Below the pieces are notes generated by a model. It saw only the letters and a list, made by a program, of their open reading frames with translations. It had not been told where the DNA came from and did no database searches. Below, piece by piece: positions 18,416-26,166 of a stretch of DNA of 64,000 nucleotides. Location of the stretch: assembly GCF_014639535.1 (NCBI RefSeq), contig NZ_BMGA01000005.1, forward strand, positions 11,455 to 75,454. The letters are read 5' to 3'. How positions within the stretch are numbered: position 1 is the first letter of the stretch; every line of letters starts with the position of its first letter. The DNA is from Flavobacterium palustre. Its GTDB lineage: Bacteria; Bacteroidota; Bacteroidia; Flavobacteriales; Flavobacteriaceae. A program made the translations under genes and the position numbers.

Positions 18416-19522
18416 ATGCTTATACCGATTCTTTACTTTTTTATTGTTATAGTTGTTATTCAAATTGTGTATTATTTAGGTGTTTTTGGGAAATTTGCTT
18501 TCGCCAAAGCACAAAAAATAACACCCAAAAGAATTCCAATTTCTGTTATCGTTTGCGCCAAAAACGAAGAAGAAAATGTAGCCAAATATGTTCCGCTATT
18601 AGCCGAGCAAAACTACCCTGATTTTGAAATCGTTTTAATCGACGATGCTTCGAGTGATAATACCTTAGAATTATTTGAAGCCTTCGAAAAACAATATTCT
18701 AACATTCGTCTCGTTAAAGTACAAAACAACGAAGCCTTTTGGGGCAATAAAAAATACGCTTTAACCTTGGGAATCAAAGCCGCTAAAAAAGAATATTTGC
18801 TATTTACCGATGCCGATTGTTACCCAACATCAAAAGACTGGATAACCGCTATGAGTTCGCAATTTACCTTACACAAAACGATTGTTTTAGGCTACGGAGG
18901 CTATGAAAAAATAGCCAATTCGTTCCTGAATAAAGTCATTCGTTTTGAAACTTTGCTAACCGCAGTGCAATATTTTTCATGGGCTAAACTGGGACATCCT
19001 TACATGGGCGTTGGTCGCAATTTGGCTTACAAAAAAGAAGAATTTTTCAGGGTAAATGGTTTTATCAATCACATTCAGGTGCGTTCCGGTGATGATGATT
19101 TGTTCATTAACGAAGCTGCAAATGGCGGTAATACCACAGTGGCTTATTCTCCGGAAAGTTTTACCTATTCTGAACCGAAGAAAACATTCAAAGATTGGTT
19201 TACCCAAAAAAGACGACATGTAGCTACTGCTAAACATTATAAAACTTTTGACAAAATGCAATTGGGACTGTTTTATGCTTCTCAATTGTTATTTATCGTT
19301 TTAGCGACTGTTTTATTAGCTTTCCAATTTCAATGGATTTTAGTTTTGAGTCTGGTTGGTTTTCGCTATTTGTGTGCCTGGGTAACCATTGGTATCGCTG
19401 CGGGAAAATTAAAAGAAAAAGACATTAAATTTTGGTTTCCATTCGTAGAATTAGCGCTTGTTTTTACTCAAATCAATGTTTTTATCACTAATATTTTTTC
19501 AAAACCGGTCAATTGGAAATAA
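18416..19522 (+). CDS. Membrane glycosyltransferase family 2
   Basis: A 368-residue GT2 enzyme with an N-terminal membrane helix (about 2-22), a GT-A domain and two or three C-terminal helices (about 285-305, 310-330 and 340-360). GT2 motifs are VIVCAKNEEENV, LIDDASSDNT, FTDADC (metal-binding DxD equivalent) and GDDDLFIN, followed by FTQKRRHV in place of the Q/RxxRW motif of processive synthases. Product unknown. It overlaps the next gene by 10 bases. Confidence 0.9.
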   Translation: MLIPILYFFIVIVVIQIVYYLGVFGKFAFAKAQKITPKRIPISVIVCAKNEEENVAKYVPLLAEQNYPDFEIVLIDDASSDNTLELFEAFEKQYSNIRLVKVQNNEAFWGNKKYALTLGIKAAKKEYLLFTDADCYPTSKDWITAMSSQFTLHKTIVLGYGGYEKIANSFLNKVIRFETLLTAVQYFSWAKLGHPYMGVGRNLAYKKEEFFRVNGFINHIQVRSGDDDLFINEAANGGNTTVAYSPESFTYSEPKKTFKDWFTQKRRHVATAKHYKTFDKMQLGLFYASQLLFIVLATVLLAFQFQWILVLSLVGFRYLCAWVTIGIAAGKLKEKDIKFWFPFVELALVFTQINVFITNIFSKPVNWK

Positions 19523-20064
19523 AAACGCAAATAGAAAAAGCCAAACAAGGAGACCAAACGGCCTTTACTTTTCTATTGAATCATTATTGGAGTGAAGTTT
19601 ACGGTTTCATGCTCAAACGCACCGAAAACGAAACCAATGCCGAAGATATTACCATTGAAACTTTTTCAAAAGCTTTTGACAAAATTGCCACTTACAATCC
19701 TGAATTTCAGTTCAACACCTGGTTAATTTCGATTGCTAAAAATGTGTATATCGATATGCTTCGCAAAAGAAAATCCAGCCTTTTTGTGGAAATTACCGAA
19801 CAGGAAGACCAGAAAGCTTACAACATTGCCGATACCACTCCGTCTAAAGAAGACGAACTGATTACCGAGCAAAACCTCTCGCAATTACTGCAATACATCA
19901 AAGAACTGAAACCGCATTATCAGGAAGTAATCCAGCTGCGTTATTTTCAGGAAATGAGCTATCAGGAAATAGCCAACAAAATTGACGAACCTCTCAACAA
20001 CGTCAAAGTAAAACTCCTAAGAGCTAAGAAATTACTGGCTGAGATTATCAATAATCGTAGGTAA
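19513..20064 (+). CDS. RNA polymerase sigma factor, ECF type
   Basis: A 183-residue sigma-70 family factor with region 2 (NHYWSEVYGFMLKRTENETNAEDITIETF, only core words recognised) and region 4 (YQEVIQLRYFQEMSYQEIA...VKLLRAKKLL). The TTG start overlaps the end of the GT2 gene, which suggests coupling. No anti-sigma gene is adjacent on either side, which is unusual for ECF factors. The targets cannot be inferred. Confidence 0.9.
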   Translation: MEIKTQIEKAKQGDQTAFTFLLNHYWSEVYGFMLKRTENETNAEDITIETFSKAFDKIATYNPEFQFNTWLISIAKNVYIDMLRKRKSSLFVEITEQEDQKAYNIADTTPSKEDELITEQNLSQLLQYIKELKPHYQEVIQLRYFQEMSYQEIANKIDEPLNNVKVKLLRAKKLLAEIINNRR

Positions 20065-20130
20065 TATTTTTTTAAACCATTAAGACATTAAGATTTAGTA
20101 TGACTTTCTTTTACAAGTAAGAAAAGTTTT

Positions 20131-20138
20131 TATATTTG
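20131..20138 (+). promoter_or_regulatory. Predicted promoter before the unknown cassette-like gene
   Basis: TATATTTG, a full TAnnTTTG match, lies 128 bases before the start of the unknown gene and just upstream of the palindrome at 20,204. Confidence 0.4.
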
Positions 20139-20203
20139 TGTTTGTAATTAGAAATAATACGCAGCAATAATTAAAAAAATATGCGCATTACATACCGATA
20201 AAA

Positions 20204-20246
20204 GATATAACTAGTTTGGTTTATGCGTGTATAAACTAGTTAGATG
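20204..20246. repeat. attC-like imperfect palindrome, 5' side of the unknown gene
   Basis: GATATAACTAGTTT (20,204-20,217) and AAACTAGTTAGAT (20,233-20,245) form a long stem with one mismatch, and the right arm carries GTTAGAT, which fits the integron core pattern GTTRRRY. It lies 20 bases before the start codon of the gene at 20,266. Function is inferred from layout only. Confidence 0.45.
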
Positions 20247-20265
20247 CCATTTTAAAGAAATACAC

Positions 20266-21240
20266 ATGAGAAAAGCATTAATCGGTTTTAGTAGCCCAAC
20301 TGCATATTTTTATGACCATGACCGTCAATATTTTAATGAGCCTTGGAGATGGAATCCAATACTGGAATCTCCACAAGGACTATTGACACTATATGATGAA
20401 CTCTGGTTTATAACTCGGGCGCTATGCCCAGTTAATCTTCGGAACGAAAATTATGTAAAATTTCTTGATGATGATTCAACTTATCAAACGATTGTACAAC
20501 AAATTTTATCAGATTTCACAAATAAAAAATTCGAAGAGTTCGTACTACATTATCCTTATTTGAACGAGATAATGGATACATCTAAATCATTCATAACTAG
20601 TGCCGAAATTTCTAACTATGGAAATATTGTTAGACAAGTATATGGCAAAAAAACAGGATCTGGATTACCCTTAGATAATCATAGTCACAATATCGAAATA
20701 TTTGGAAACGACATTTCAGGAAATTCATTTAGAATTGATTTGTTAGCTTTGGATAACGTAATTTGTGATTATTTATATGTTCCTAATTTAGAACTAATTA
20801 CAAATAGATTTAATAGTAGTTATATTAATCCAAAATATAATACATTAAATCAAATTATTACATCTCAAGCCATAACTGTGAAAAGAATTCCTGTCTCGCA
20901 AACGCCAGTCGGCCCCGTATTACAAAACATCGAACAGATTAGAGAAAACAATTATTTGGTAGACTTTCGGAACAAAATAATATCCAATTCGAAAATTGAA
21001 GATGCGCAAGAATTGGTTCCGAAAATAGAAACTGAATTTAATAATTATCGAAATCAACTACTCATTGACAAACATAAGGATGCAACTTTAGCAACGAGTT
21101 TATCAAATACTATACTTACTGTAGTCAAAGACTCTATGTTTTCAGGTTTGAATGCAATTCAAGAAATTGGAGAAAAAAGAAATACTAGAAAAATGGATTG
21201 GACAGCCTTCGTATCAAAAATCGATAAAAACGGCATCTAA
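20266..21240 (+). CDS. Protein of unknown function, cassette-like context
   Basis: A 324-residue protein that I do not recognise. It has no signal peptide or membrane helix. It opens MRKALIGFSSPTAYFYDHD and is rich in Asn, Ile and aromatic residues, with a long helical, charged C-terminal third (about 235-310). The ATG at 20,266 is preferred to an upstream TAT-like extension because the upstream bases are part of the palindrome. Its stop codon lies 8 bases before a second palindromic site. Base composition is more AT-rich than its neighbours. It may be an acquired gene such as a defence or toxin component, but no motif supports a specific role. Confidence 0.7.
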   Translation: MRKALIGFSSPTAYFYDHDRQYFNEPWRWNPILESPQGLLTLYDELWFITRALCPVNLRNENYVKFLDDDSTYQTIVQQILSDFTNKKFEEFVLHYPYLNEIMDTSKSFITSAEISNYGNIVRQVYGKKTGSGLPLDNHSHNIEIFGNDISGNSFRIDLLALDNVICDYLYVPNLELITNRFNSSYINPKYNTLNQIITSQAITVKRIPVSQTPVGPVLQNIEQIRENNYLVDFRNKIISNSKIEDAQELVPKIETEFNNYRNQLLIDKHKDATLATSLSNTILTVVKDSMFSGLNAIQEIGEKRNTRKMDWTAFVSKIDKNGI

Positions 21241-21241
21241 A

Positions 21242-21370
21242 CCCGACCGCTAAGATATACCTAAACGTTAGCGCAGAATTGCATTCTGTGCCCACAACAA
21301 TGAGCAAATCCTATACATAAAATACTTTTTGGAATAACCAAATAAGATTGCTTCGCCAGTTCCTCGCTAC
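21242..21370. repeat. Copy 1 of a ~130-bp direct repeat with attC-like head
   Basis: It starts CCCGACCGCTAAGATATAC and contains AACGTTAGCG, GAATTGCATTCTGTGCCC, CAACAATGAGC and AGATTGCTTCG. CGCTAA (21,248-21,253) and TTAGCG (21,268-21,273) form an inverted pair with a core resembling GTTAGC. The matching copy is at 21,692. Confidence 0.7.
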
Positions 21371-21469
21371 CGACCACTAATATCTATACAGTAAAATACA
21401 ACTACTATTTCCAGCCTCATTGAATAAATGGGGCTTTTTTATCCCTAAAACGAACCAAAAAGGTTCTAT

Positions 21470-21620
21470 ACACAAACCAAAAAAGTATCTAATAGTCTTT
21501 TTTAAGTATGCTATAGGACTCTTTTTAGTACTATAACGTCTTTTTTAACTCCGCTAATGGACGTTTTAAGTACCTTAAGGTACTTTTTAAGTACGCTACA
21601 GGATGTTTTTAGTACCATTG
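21470..21620. repeat. Degenerate ~21-bp tandem repeat array
   Basis: Six to eight imperfect units with the plus-strand pattern cTTTTTAAGTACgCTAnnGGa repeat every 19-23 bases. On the minus strand, several units translate in one frame as heptads of the form VLKxxxx (VLKTSCS, VLKKYLK, VLKTSIS, GVKKDVI, VLKRVL). Units diverge and lack spacers, so this is not a CRISPR. It may be a minisatellite or the remains of a repeat-protein gene. Confidence 0.6.
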
Positions 21621-21691
21621 CGCCTTTTTTTGGTTCTATAATAGTATGATAATGACCCAACCGCCCGGTTAGCCCCACGCTGCCGCAAGAA

Positions 21692-21830
21692 TCCCGACCG
21701 CTCGGATATACACACAAACGTTAGCAGAATTGCATTCTGTGCCCGCAACAATGAGCCAATAACACAAGCAAATACTTTGTGGAATTACTGGATGAGATTG
21801 CTTCGTTCCGATAGCAATCGGAACTCGCAA
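21692..21830. repeat. Copy 2 of the ~130-bp direct repeat
   Basis: CCCGACCGCTCGGATATAC, AAACGTTAGC, AGAATTGCATTCTGTGCCC, CAACAATGAGCC and GAGATTGCTTCG match copy 1 in the same order. It ends in a CCGATAGCAATCGG hairpin and CTCGCAATGACAAG. A further GGTTAGCCCCACGCTGCCGC word lies just before it at 21,666. Confidence 0.7.
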
Positions 21831-21850
21831 TGACAAGATTGCGGTAAAAT

Positions 21851-21980
21851 GAATTGGAACGGGCTTTAGCCCGTTTAGAAAATAGAAATCTAAATTGGCT
21901 TTAGCCTAAATATATTGATTTTGGCTAAAGCCAACTATTGTATCAATTCCATCATCTGGCTAAAGCCAGACGCTATTGAA
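21851..21980. repeat. REP-like cluster of GGCTTTAGCC / GGCTAAAGCC palindromes
   Basis: Four palindromic copies occur in 130 bases: CGGGCTTTAGCCCG (21,860), TTGGCTTTAGCC (21,895), TTGGCTAAAGCCAA (21,921) and CTGGCTAAAGCCAG (21,956). Such palindromes are common dispersed REP-like elements in Bacteroidota. No transposase is adjacent. Confidence 0.7.
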
Positions 21981-22144
21981 CTATCCCCTCTTATTCTCGT
22001 TTGCAACAAGAACAAAAACCTTAATTTTTCTTATCCTCTTAATGGTTAAACAGTTATAAAAAAGTTTTTTTCGCACAAATACCAAAAAAAATTAAAAAAT
22101 ATTCTCAGTACTTAGAAAATTTTCTAATCATCTCCAATTTTCTC

Positions 22145-22184
22145 ATCCACAGCCTTACACCCCTTGTAAACTGTGGATTTTTTT
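22145..22184 (+). terminator. Strong terminator without an upstream gene
   Basis: ATCCACAG (22,145) / CTGTGGAT (22,171) with inner TTACA/TGTAA pairing, followed by a run of T. No coding sequence ends before it on the plus strand back to 21,240. It may belong to a small RNA or be residue of a lost gene. Confidence 0.6.
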
Positions 22185-22204
22185 ATACTTACGAAGTCTT
22201 CCAA

Positions 22205-22340
22205 AATCTACTTAGACGAAATACTTACGTAGAAATACTTAATTATTTTTTTAAAACTGCGTTTTCGCAACTTTTAATCAAAATAATGCAATTAATTTTG
22301 CCTTGTAAATAAGTAAAAAAGCTTAGACGTAAGCTTACTA
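22205..22340 (+). promoter_or_regulatory. Repeated sequence words upstream of narK
   Basis: CTTAGACGAAA (22,211) and CTTAGACGTAA (22,322) are near-identical words 111 bases apart. Each is followed by an ACTT/ACTTAC motif, and the second runs into the palindrome GTAAGCTTAC (22,329-22,338). The pair may bind a regulator of the transporter gene. Confidence 0.35.
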
Positions 22341-22394
22341 CTTAAAAAAAGAAACAAAACGAGACGAAATAAAAAACAATTAAATTCTTTAAAA

Positions 22395-23789
22395 ATGAGT
22401 TCAATTTCAACAAATCAACCGCTTTCAAGTTTAAACATTTTTAGTGGTAAAGGAGTTCAAATGCGTACCTTCCACATTACCTGGTTAACTTTTTTCTTTT
22501 CCTTTTTTGCATGGTTCGGTATGGCATCACTTATGCCATTGGCTAAAGAACAATTGCACCTAACAAAAGACCAATTGGGTAACATTCAAATTGCAGCTGT
22601 ATCTGCAACTATCATTGCCCGTTTATTAATTGGTCGATTAGTCGATAAATTTGGTCCAAGATTAACTTATACCTGGTTATTAATCATTTGTTCGGTACCG
22701 GTCTTATTAATTGGTACTTCACAATCTTATGAAAGTTTCCTTCTTTTCAGATTGGCTATCGGTGTTATTGGTGCTTCTTTTGTAATTACACAATTTCATA
22801 CTTCGGTAATGTTTGCTCCGTCTATTAAAGGAACAGCCAATGCTACAGCAGGTGGTTTTGGAAATGCAGGTGCCGGTTTAGCTAATATTATGATGCCTCT
22901 TATTGCAGCAGGATTCGTAGGTTTAGGAGTATGTACTCCCGAAGACAGCTGGAGATATGCTATGATTATTCCCGGAATATTGTTATTGGTTTTTGCTTTT
23001 ATTTATTTCAAATACACGAAAGATTTACCAAATGGTAATTACAAAGAACTTGGAATCGAAAATGAGACTAAAGAAAACACCTTTATGCTGGCTGTTAAAG
23101 ATTACCGTACCTGGGTTTTGACTATTGCTTATGCTGCTTGTTTTGGTGTTGAAATCACTATTGATAATTTTGCTCCGATATATTTTACAGATACTTTTGG
23201 TGCCAGTTTAGCAACAGCAGGACTTTGTGCTGGTCTTTTTGGATTAATCAATCTTTTTGCCAGACCATTAGGAGGTATCGTTGCTGACAAAGTAGGTAAA
23301 AGTTATGGTTTTTCAGGTAAAAATTTATTACTTGCCTTGCTGCTTGTTATTGAAGGTATCGGAATTATTTTCTTTGGTATGACTGATCACTTAGGAGTTG
23401 CTATCTTTTTAATGTTCCTATTTGGAATGAGCTTAAAAATGGCTAACGGTGCTACTTATAGTTTAGTTCCTTTCGTAAATCCAAAAGCAGTAGGAAGTGT
23501 TGCCGGAATTGTAGGTGCAGGAGGAAACATTGGAGCCATGTTGATTGCTTTCTTATTCAAAGCTAAAGCCGTTAAATTTTCTAAAGATGTAATTGATGAA
23601 AGCGGCGTATCTCAAACTAAAGATTTAATTGATTACACCAATGCTTTTTACATATTAGGAATCATCATTCTAATTACAGGAGTTATTGTTTTAGCTGTAA
23701 AATTTGCAGTTTCAAATAAAGAAGAAGAAACAGAAGAAATCGAACTAAACGGCAAAGAACCTGCTGTAGTTTTTGTAAAATCAAAATAA
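22395..23789 (+). CDS. MFS transporter, nitrate/nitrite porter (NarK) family
   Basis: A 464-residue major facilitator with about 12 membrane helices. The opening MRTFHITWLTFFFSFFAWFGMASLMPLAKEQLHLT, the MFS motif GRLVDKFGPR and the glycine-rich nitrate-signature-like stretch GGFGNAGAGLANIMMPLIA place it in the nitrate/nitrite porter family. A second glycine-rich element, GIVGAGGNIGAML, lies near 372-384. It would move nitrate or nitrite across the inner membrane. No nitrate or nitrite reductase gene is adjacent, so transport direction cannot be told. A hydrophilic tail ends the protein. Confidence 0.88.
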   Translation: MSSISTNQPLSSLNIFSGKGVQMRTFHITWLTFFFSFFAWFGMASLMPLAKEQLHLTKDQLGNIQIAAVSATIIARLLIGRLVDKFGPRLTYTWLLIICSVPVLLIGTSQSYESFLLFRLAIGVIGASFVITQFHTSVMFAPSIKGTANATAGGFGNAGAGLANIMMPLIAAGFVGLGVCTPEDSWRYAMIIPGILLLVFAFIYFKYTKDLPNGNYKELGIENETKENTFMLAVKDYRTWVLTIAYAACFGVEITIDNFAPIYFTDTFGASLATAGLCAGLFGLINLFARPLGGIVADKVGKSYGFSGKNLLLALLLVIEGIGIIFFGMTDHLGVAIFLMFLFGMSLKMANGATYSLVPFVNPKAVGSVAGIVGAGGNIGAMLIAFLFKAKAVKFSKDVIDESGVSQTKDLIDYTNAFYILGIIILITGVIVLAVKFAVSNKEEETEEIELNGKEPAVVFVKSK

Positions 23790-23853
23790 TATCATTTGAA
23801 ATCCTCAAAGGATATAGAAATAAATTAAATGTTTCGATTATTGTATAAAAAAG

Positions 23854-23886
23854 AAAGGCTGTCTTCACGGATAGCCTTTTCGTTTT
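23854..23886 (+). terminator. Terminator of the narK-type gene
   Basis: AAAGGCT (23,854) / AGCCTTT (23,873) with flanking pairs and a following T-rich run. The rest of the 304-base gap to the TonB-like gene shows nothing distinctive. Confidence 0.75.
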
Positions 23887-24093
23887 TTATAAAATAGAGC
23901 GTTTACAACGCAATTCATCAAAGAACAAATCTCATATTCAAAACCACCAAATAACTATTTTATAATTATTCAAAATTATTTTCAAAAAGACTACAGAAAT
24001 TACATATAATTTCACTATCTTAATCCTTTCTAAATAAAAATACCACATACGCATACGATTTAACAGAACCTTTAACCATTAAATCTATACATT

Positions 24094-24939
24094 ATGTCAA
24101 GACTAAGCCTTTATGAAAACAACTGGATCAACCTTGTTTTCGAAAACAGAAACAAAGAGTATGGCGCTTTTCAATTGCGTCAGGAAACAACCAAAACTTC
24201 TTTTCATGCCCTTTGTATCGGGATTTTGCTGTGTACCGCACTGGCAATTCTGCCCAAAATAGTAAACCTTATTGATCCAAATGAAGTTACTGATTCGACA
24301 ATTCCGATAAATACTGAAACCGTAATTGAATTAACGGATATTTATTCGGAACAAAACAGAGAAAAAGCAGCAGCGGCACCGCTTCCTGAACTACAACAGC
24401 AAGCAGATGTTGACAAAACAGATGTTAAACAACTTATAAACCCAACCGTTGTAAGTGCAACACTGGCTACGAATACTGAATTCTCTTTAGAAAGAAACAA
24501 TCCTGTTGACACTCCTACTCAGGGAACAGCCATTACAGGCTCTGGTACTGCTATAGGAACCGGTGTTGAAAACGGAACAGGAATCGGCAACGGAACTGAA
24601 ACCTTAAACACTAATGGAAACGAGGTTCTCAGCACCGAAATCTTAGACAGCAAACCACAATTTCCGGGAGGAATAGAAAAATTTTACCGTTATATTGTCA
24701 ATCATTTCAACAGCCCAACTGTGGATACAGACGGAAACATCCGCATTTTTGTTTCTTTTGTAGTGGAAAAAGACGGAAGCATGAGTAACATTAAAGTAAT
24801 CAACAAACCGGGAGCTCTTTTAGAAAAAGAAACCATTAGAGTTTTACAATCGATGAAAACCAAATGGACTCCGGGAATGCTGCATTCTAAACCCGTAAGA
24901 ACCGCTTACAACTTACCCATCACAATCAAAATTGATTAA
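24094..24939 (+). CDS. TonB family energy transducer-like protein
   Basis: A 281-residue protein with a short cytoplasmic segment (NRNKEYGAFQLRQE, typical of Bacteroidota TonB-like proteins), one membrane helix (about 36-55), a Gly/Asn/Thr-rich linker (about 145-180) and a C-terminal TonB domain with FPGGIEKFYRYI and FVVEKDGSMSNIKVI. It would couple the proton-motive force to outer-membrane receptors, although ExbB/ExbD and receptor genes are not next to it. Confidence 0.87.
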   Translation: MSRLSLYENNWINLVFENRNKEYGAFQLRQETTKTSFHALCIGILLCTALAILPKIVNLIDPNEVTDSTIPINTETVIELTDIYSEQNREKAAAAPLPELQQQADVDKTDVKQLINPTVVSATLATNTEFSLERNNPVDTPTQGTAITGSGTAIGTGVENGTGIGNGTETLNTNGNEVLSTEILDSKPQFPGGIEKFYRYIVNHFNSPTVDTDGNIRIFVSFVVEKDGSMSNIKVINKPGALLEKETIRVLQSMKTKWTPGMLHSKPVRTAYNLPITIKID

Positions 24940-24972
24940 AACGAATCTTCGATAAGAGTAAAACTTTTCAAG

Positions 24973-25037
24973 TTGCCACCGATTTAAAAGACTGACACAG
25001 ATGCTATTCAGTGATAATCCTTTTCAATCGGTGGCAA
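24973..25037. repeat. Inverted repeat after the TonB-like gene
   Basis: TTGCCACCGATT (24,973-24,984) and AATCGGTGGCAA (25,026-25,037) are perfect complements about 34 bases after the stop codon. A separate short palindrome, CCGCTTAGCGG, follows near 25,132. Confidence 0.75.
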
Positions 25038-25127
25038 TTTTCTTTAGCTATTTTAATTTAAGACCATATTTAAGACTAAAATTTACATAATCAGTTTTTA
25101 ATAAAATCTGTTTCGCTTTTAATAACT

Positions 25128-25146
25128 GAATCCGCTTAGCGGACAG
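25128..25146. repeat. CCGCTTAGCGG dispersed palindrome
   Basis: AATCCGCTTAGCGGACAGA matches the word GTCCGCTAAGCGGA at 61,463 and TAGCGGACAGTCA at 10-23. Part of a small intergenic repeat family. Confidence 0.55.
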
Positions 25147-25218
25147 ACCTATTATTTTATAACAAATCCATCCAAAAGCTTCACCATTTAAAACAGCTCT
25201 TTTTAAATCAACATTCCG

Positions 25219-25226
25219 TATATTTG
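25219..25226 (+). promoter_or_regulatory. Predicted promoter of lipA
   Basis: TATATTTG fits TAnnTTTG and lies 19 bases before the lipA start codon, implying a short leader. Confidence 0.6.
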
Positions 25227-25244
25227 TAGCCTTAAAATTGATTT

Positions 25245-26144
25245 ATGGAAACTGCTTTAGATACTACTGCACCAGTTGCAACCCAAGGCGTAGCCGAACA
25301 GAGCGTAGCTAAACCAAAATGGCTGAAAGTAAAATTACCTATTGGTAAAAAATATACGGAACTTCGTGGCTTAGTTGACAAATACAGCTTGAATACCATT
25401 TGTACTTCGGGAAGTTGTCCTAATATGGGCGAATGCTGGGGCGAAGGTACTGCAACCTTTATGATTTTAGGGAACACCTGTACGCGTTCCTGTGGTTTTT
25501 GTGGTGTAAAAACAGGTCGTCCGGAAACAGTGGACTGGGATGAACCTGAAAAAGTAGCCCGTTCTATTAAAATCATGAACATTAAACATGCGGTAATTAC
25601 CAGTGTGGATCGTGACGATTTAAAAGACGGTGGCTCTATCATTTGGATGGAAACCGTAAGAGCTATTCGCCGAATGAACCCAAATACCACTCTTGAAACC
25701 CTAATTCCGGACTTTCAGGGAATCGAAAGAAACATTGACCGAATTGTGGAAGCCAATCCTGAAGTGGTATCACACAACATGGAAACTGTTCGCCGTTTAA
25801 CGCGTGAAGTACGTATTCAGGCTAAATACGACCGTAGTTTAGAAGTATTGCGTTACTTAAAAGAAAAAGGAATCAACAGAACCAAATCAGGAATCATGTT
25901 GGGTCTTGGTGAAGAAGAAGAAGAAGTTTTCCAAACCATGAGAGACTTACGTGCTGCCAATGTGGATGTAGTTACTATAGGTCAATATTTGCAACCTACT
26001 AAAAAACACTTACCCGTTAAAGAATTCATCACGCCGGAACAATTTGCCCGATACGAACAATTTGGTTTGGAATTAGGTTTCCGCCATGTTGAAAGCGGCC
26101 CATTAGTTCGTTCCTCTTACAAAGCACAAAAACACATTCTATAA
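25245..26144 (+). CDS. lipA: Lipoyl synthase
   Basis: Radical-SAM lipoyl synthase of 299 residues that inserts two sulfurs into protein-bound octanoyl groups. The auxiliary cluster cysteines are C53, C58 and C64 ([12 protein letters not shown]). The radical-SAM CxxxCxxC is C79, C83 and C86. The late RSSYKAQKH supplies the conserved serine ligand. The N-terminus of about 25 residues is longer than in some homologues. It is followed by gap after 22 bases. Confidence 0.96.
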   Translation: METALDTTAPVATQGVAEQSVAKPKWLKVKLPIGKKYTELRGLVDKYSLNTICTSGSCPNMGECWGEGTATFMILGNTCTRSCGFCGVKTGRPETVDWDEPEKVARSIKIMNIKHAVITSVDRDDLKDGGSIIWMETVRAIRRMNPNTTLETLIPDFQGIERNIDRIVEANPEVVSHNMETVRRLTREVRIQAKYDRSLEVLRYLKEKGINRTKSGIMLGLGEEEEEVFQTMRDLRAANVDVVTIGQYLQPTKKHLPVKEFITPEQFARYEQFGLELGFRHVESGPLVRSSYKAQKHIL

Positions 26145-26166
26145 TTCCCTAAGGTTTACATAAAAT

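Noticed and set aside
18977-19285. Minus-strand frame inside the GT2 gene
   Set aside because: It is opposite the conserved DDD region of the glycosyltransferase and has no recognisable features.
21470-21620. CRISPR array
   Set aside because: Units are contiguous, vary in length and sequence, and lack spacers. No cas gene is near.
21511-21717. 68-residue minus-strand frame as a real gene
   Set aside because: It is created by the 21-bp repeat array and the flanking direct repeat. Units drift and the frame breaks just past the array, so it is recorded as a repeat.
21851-21980. Insertion sequence or transposase remnant
   Set aside because: Only REP-like palindromes are visible. No open frame or inverted terminal repeats of an IS were found.
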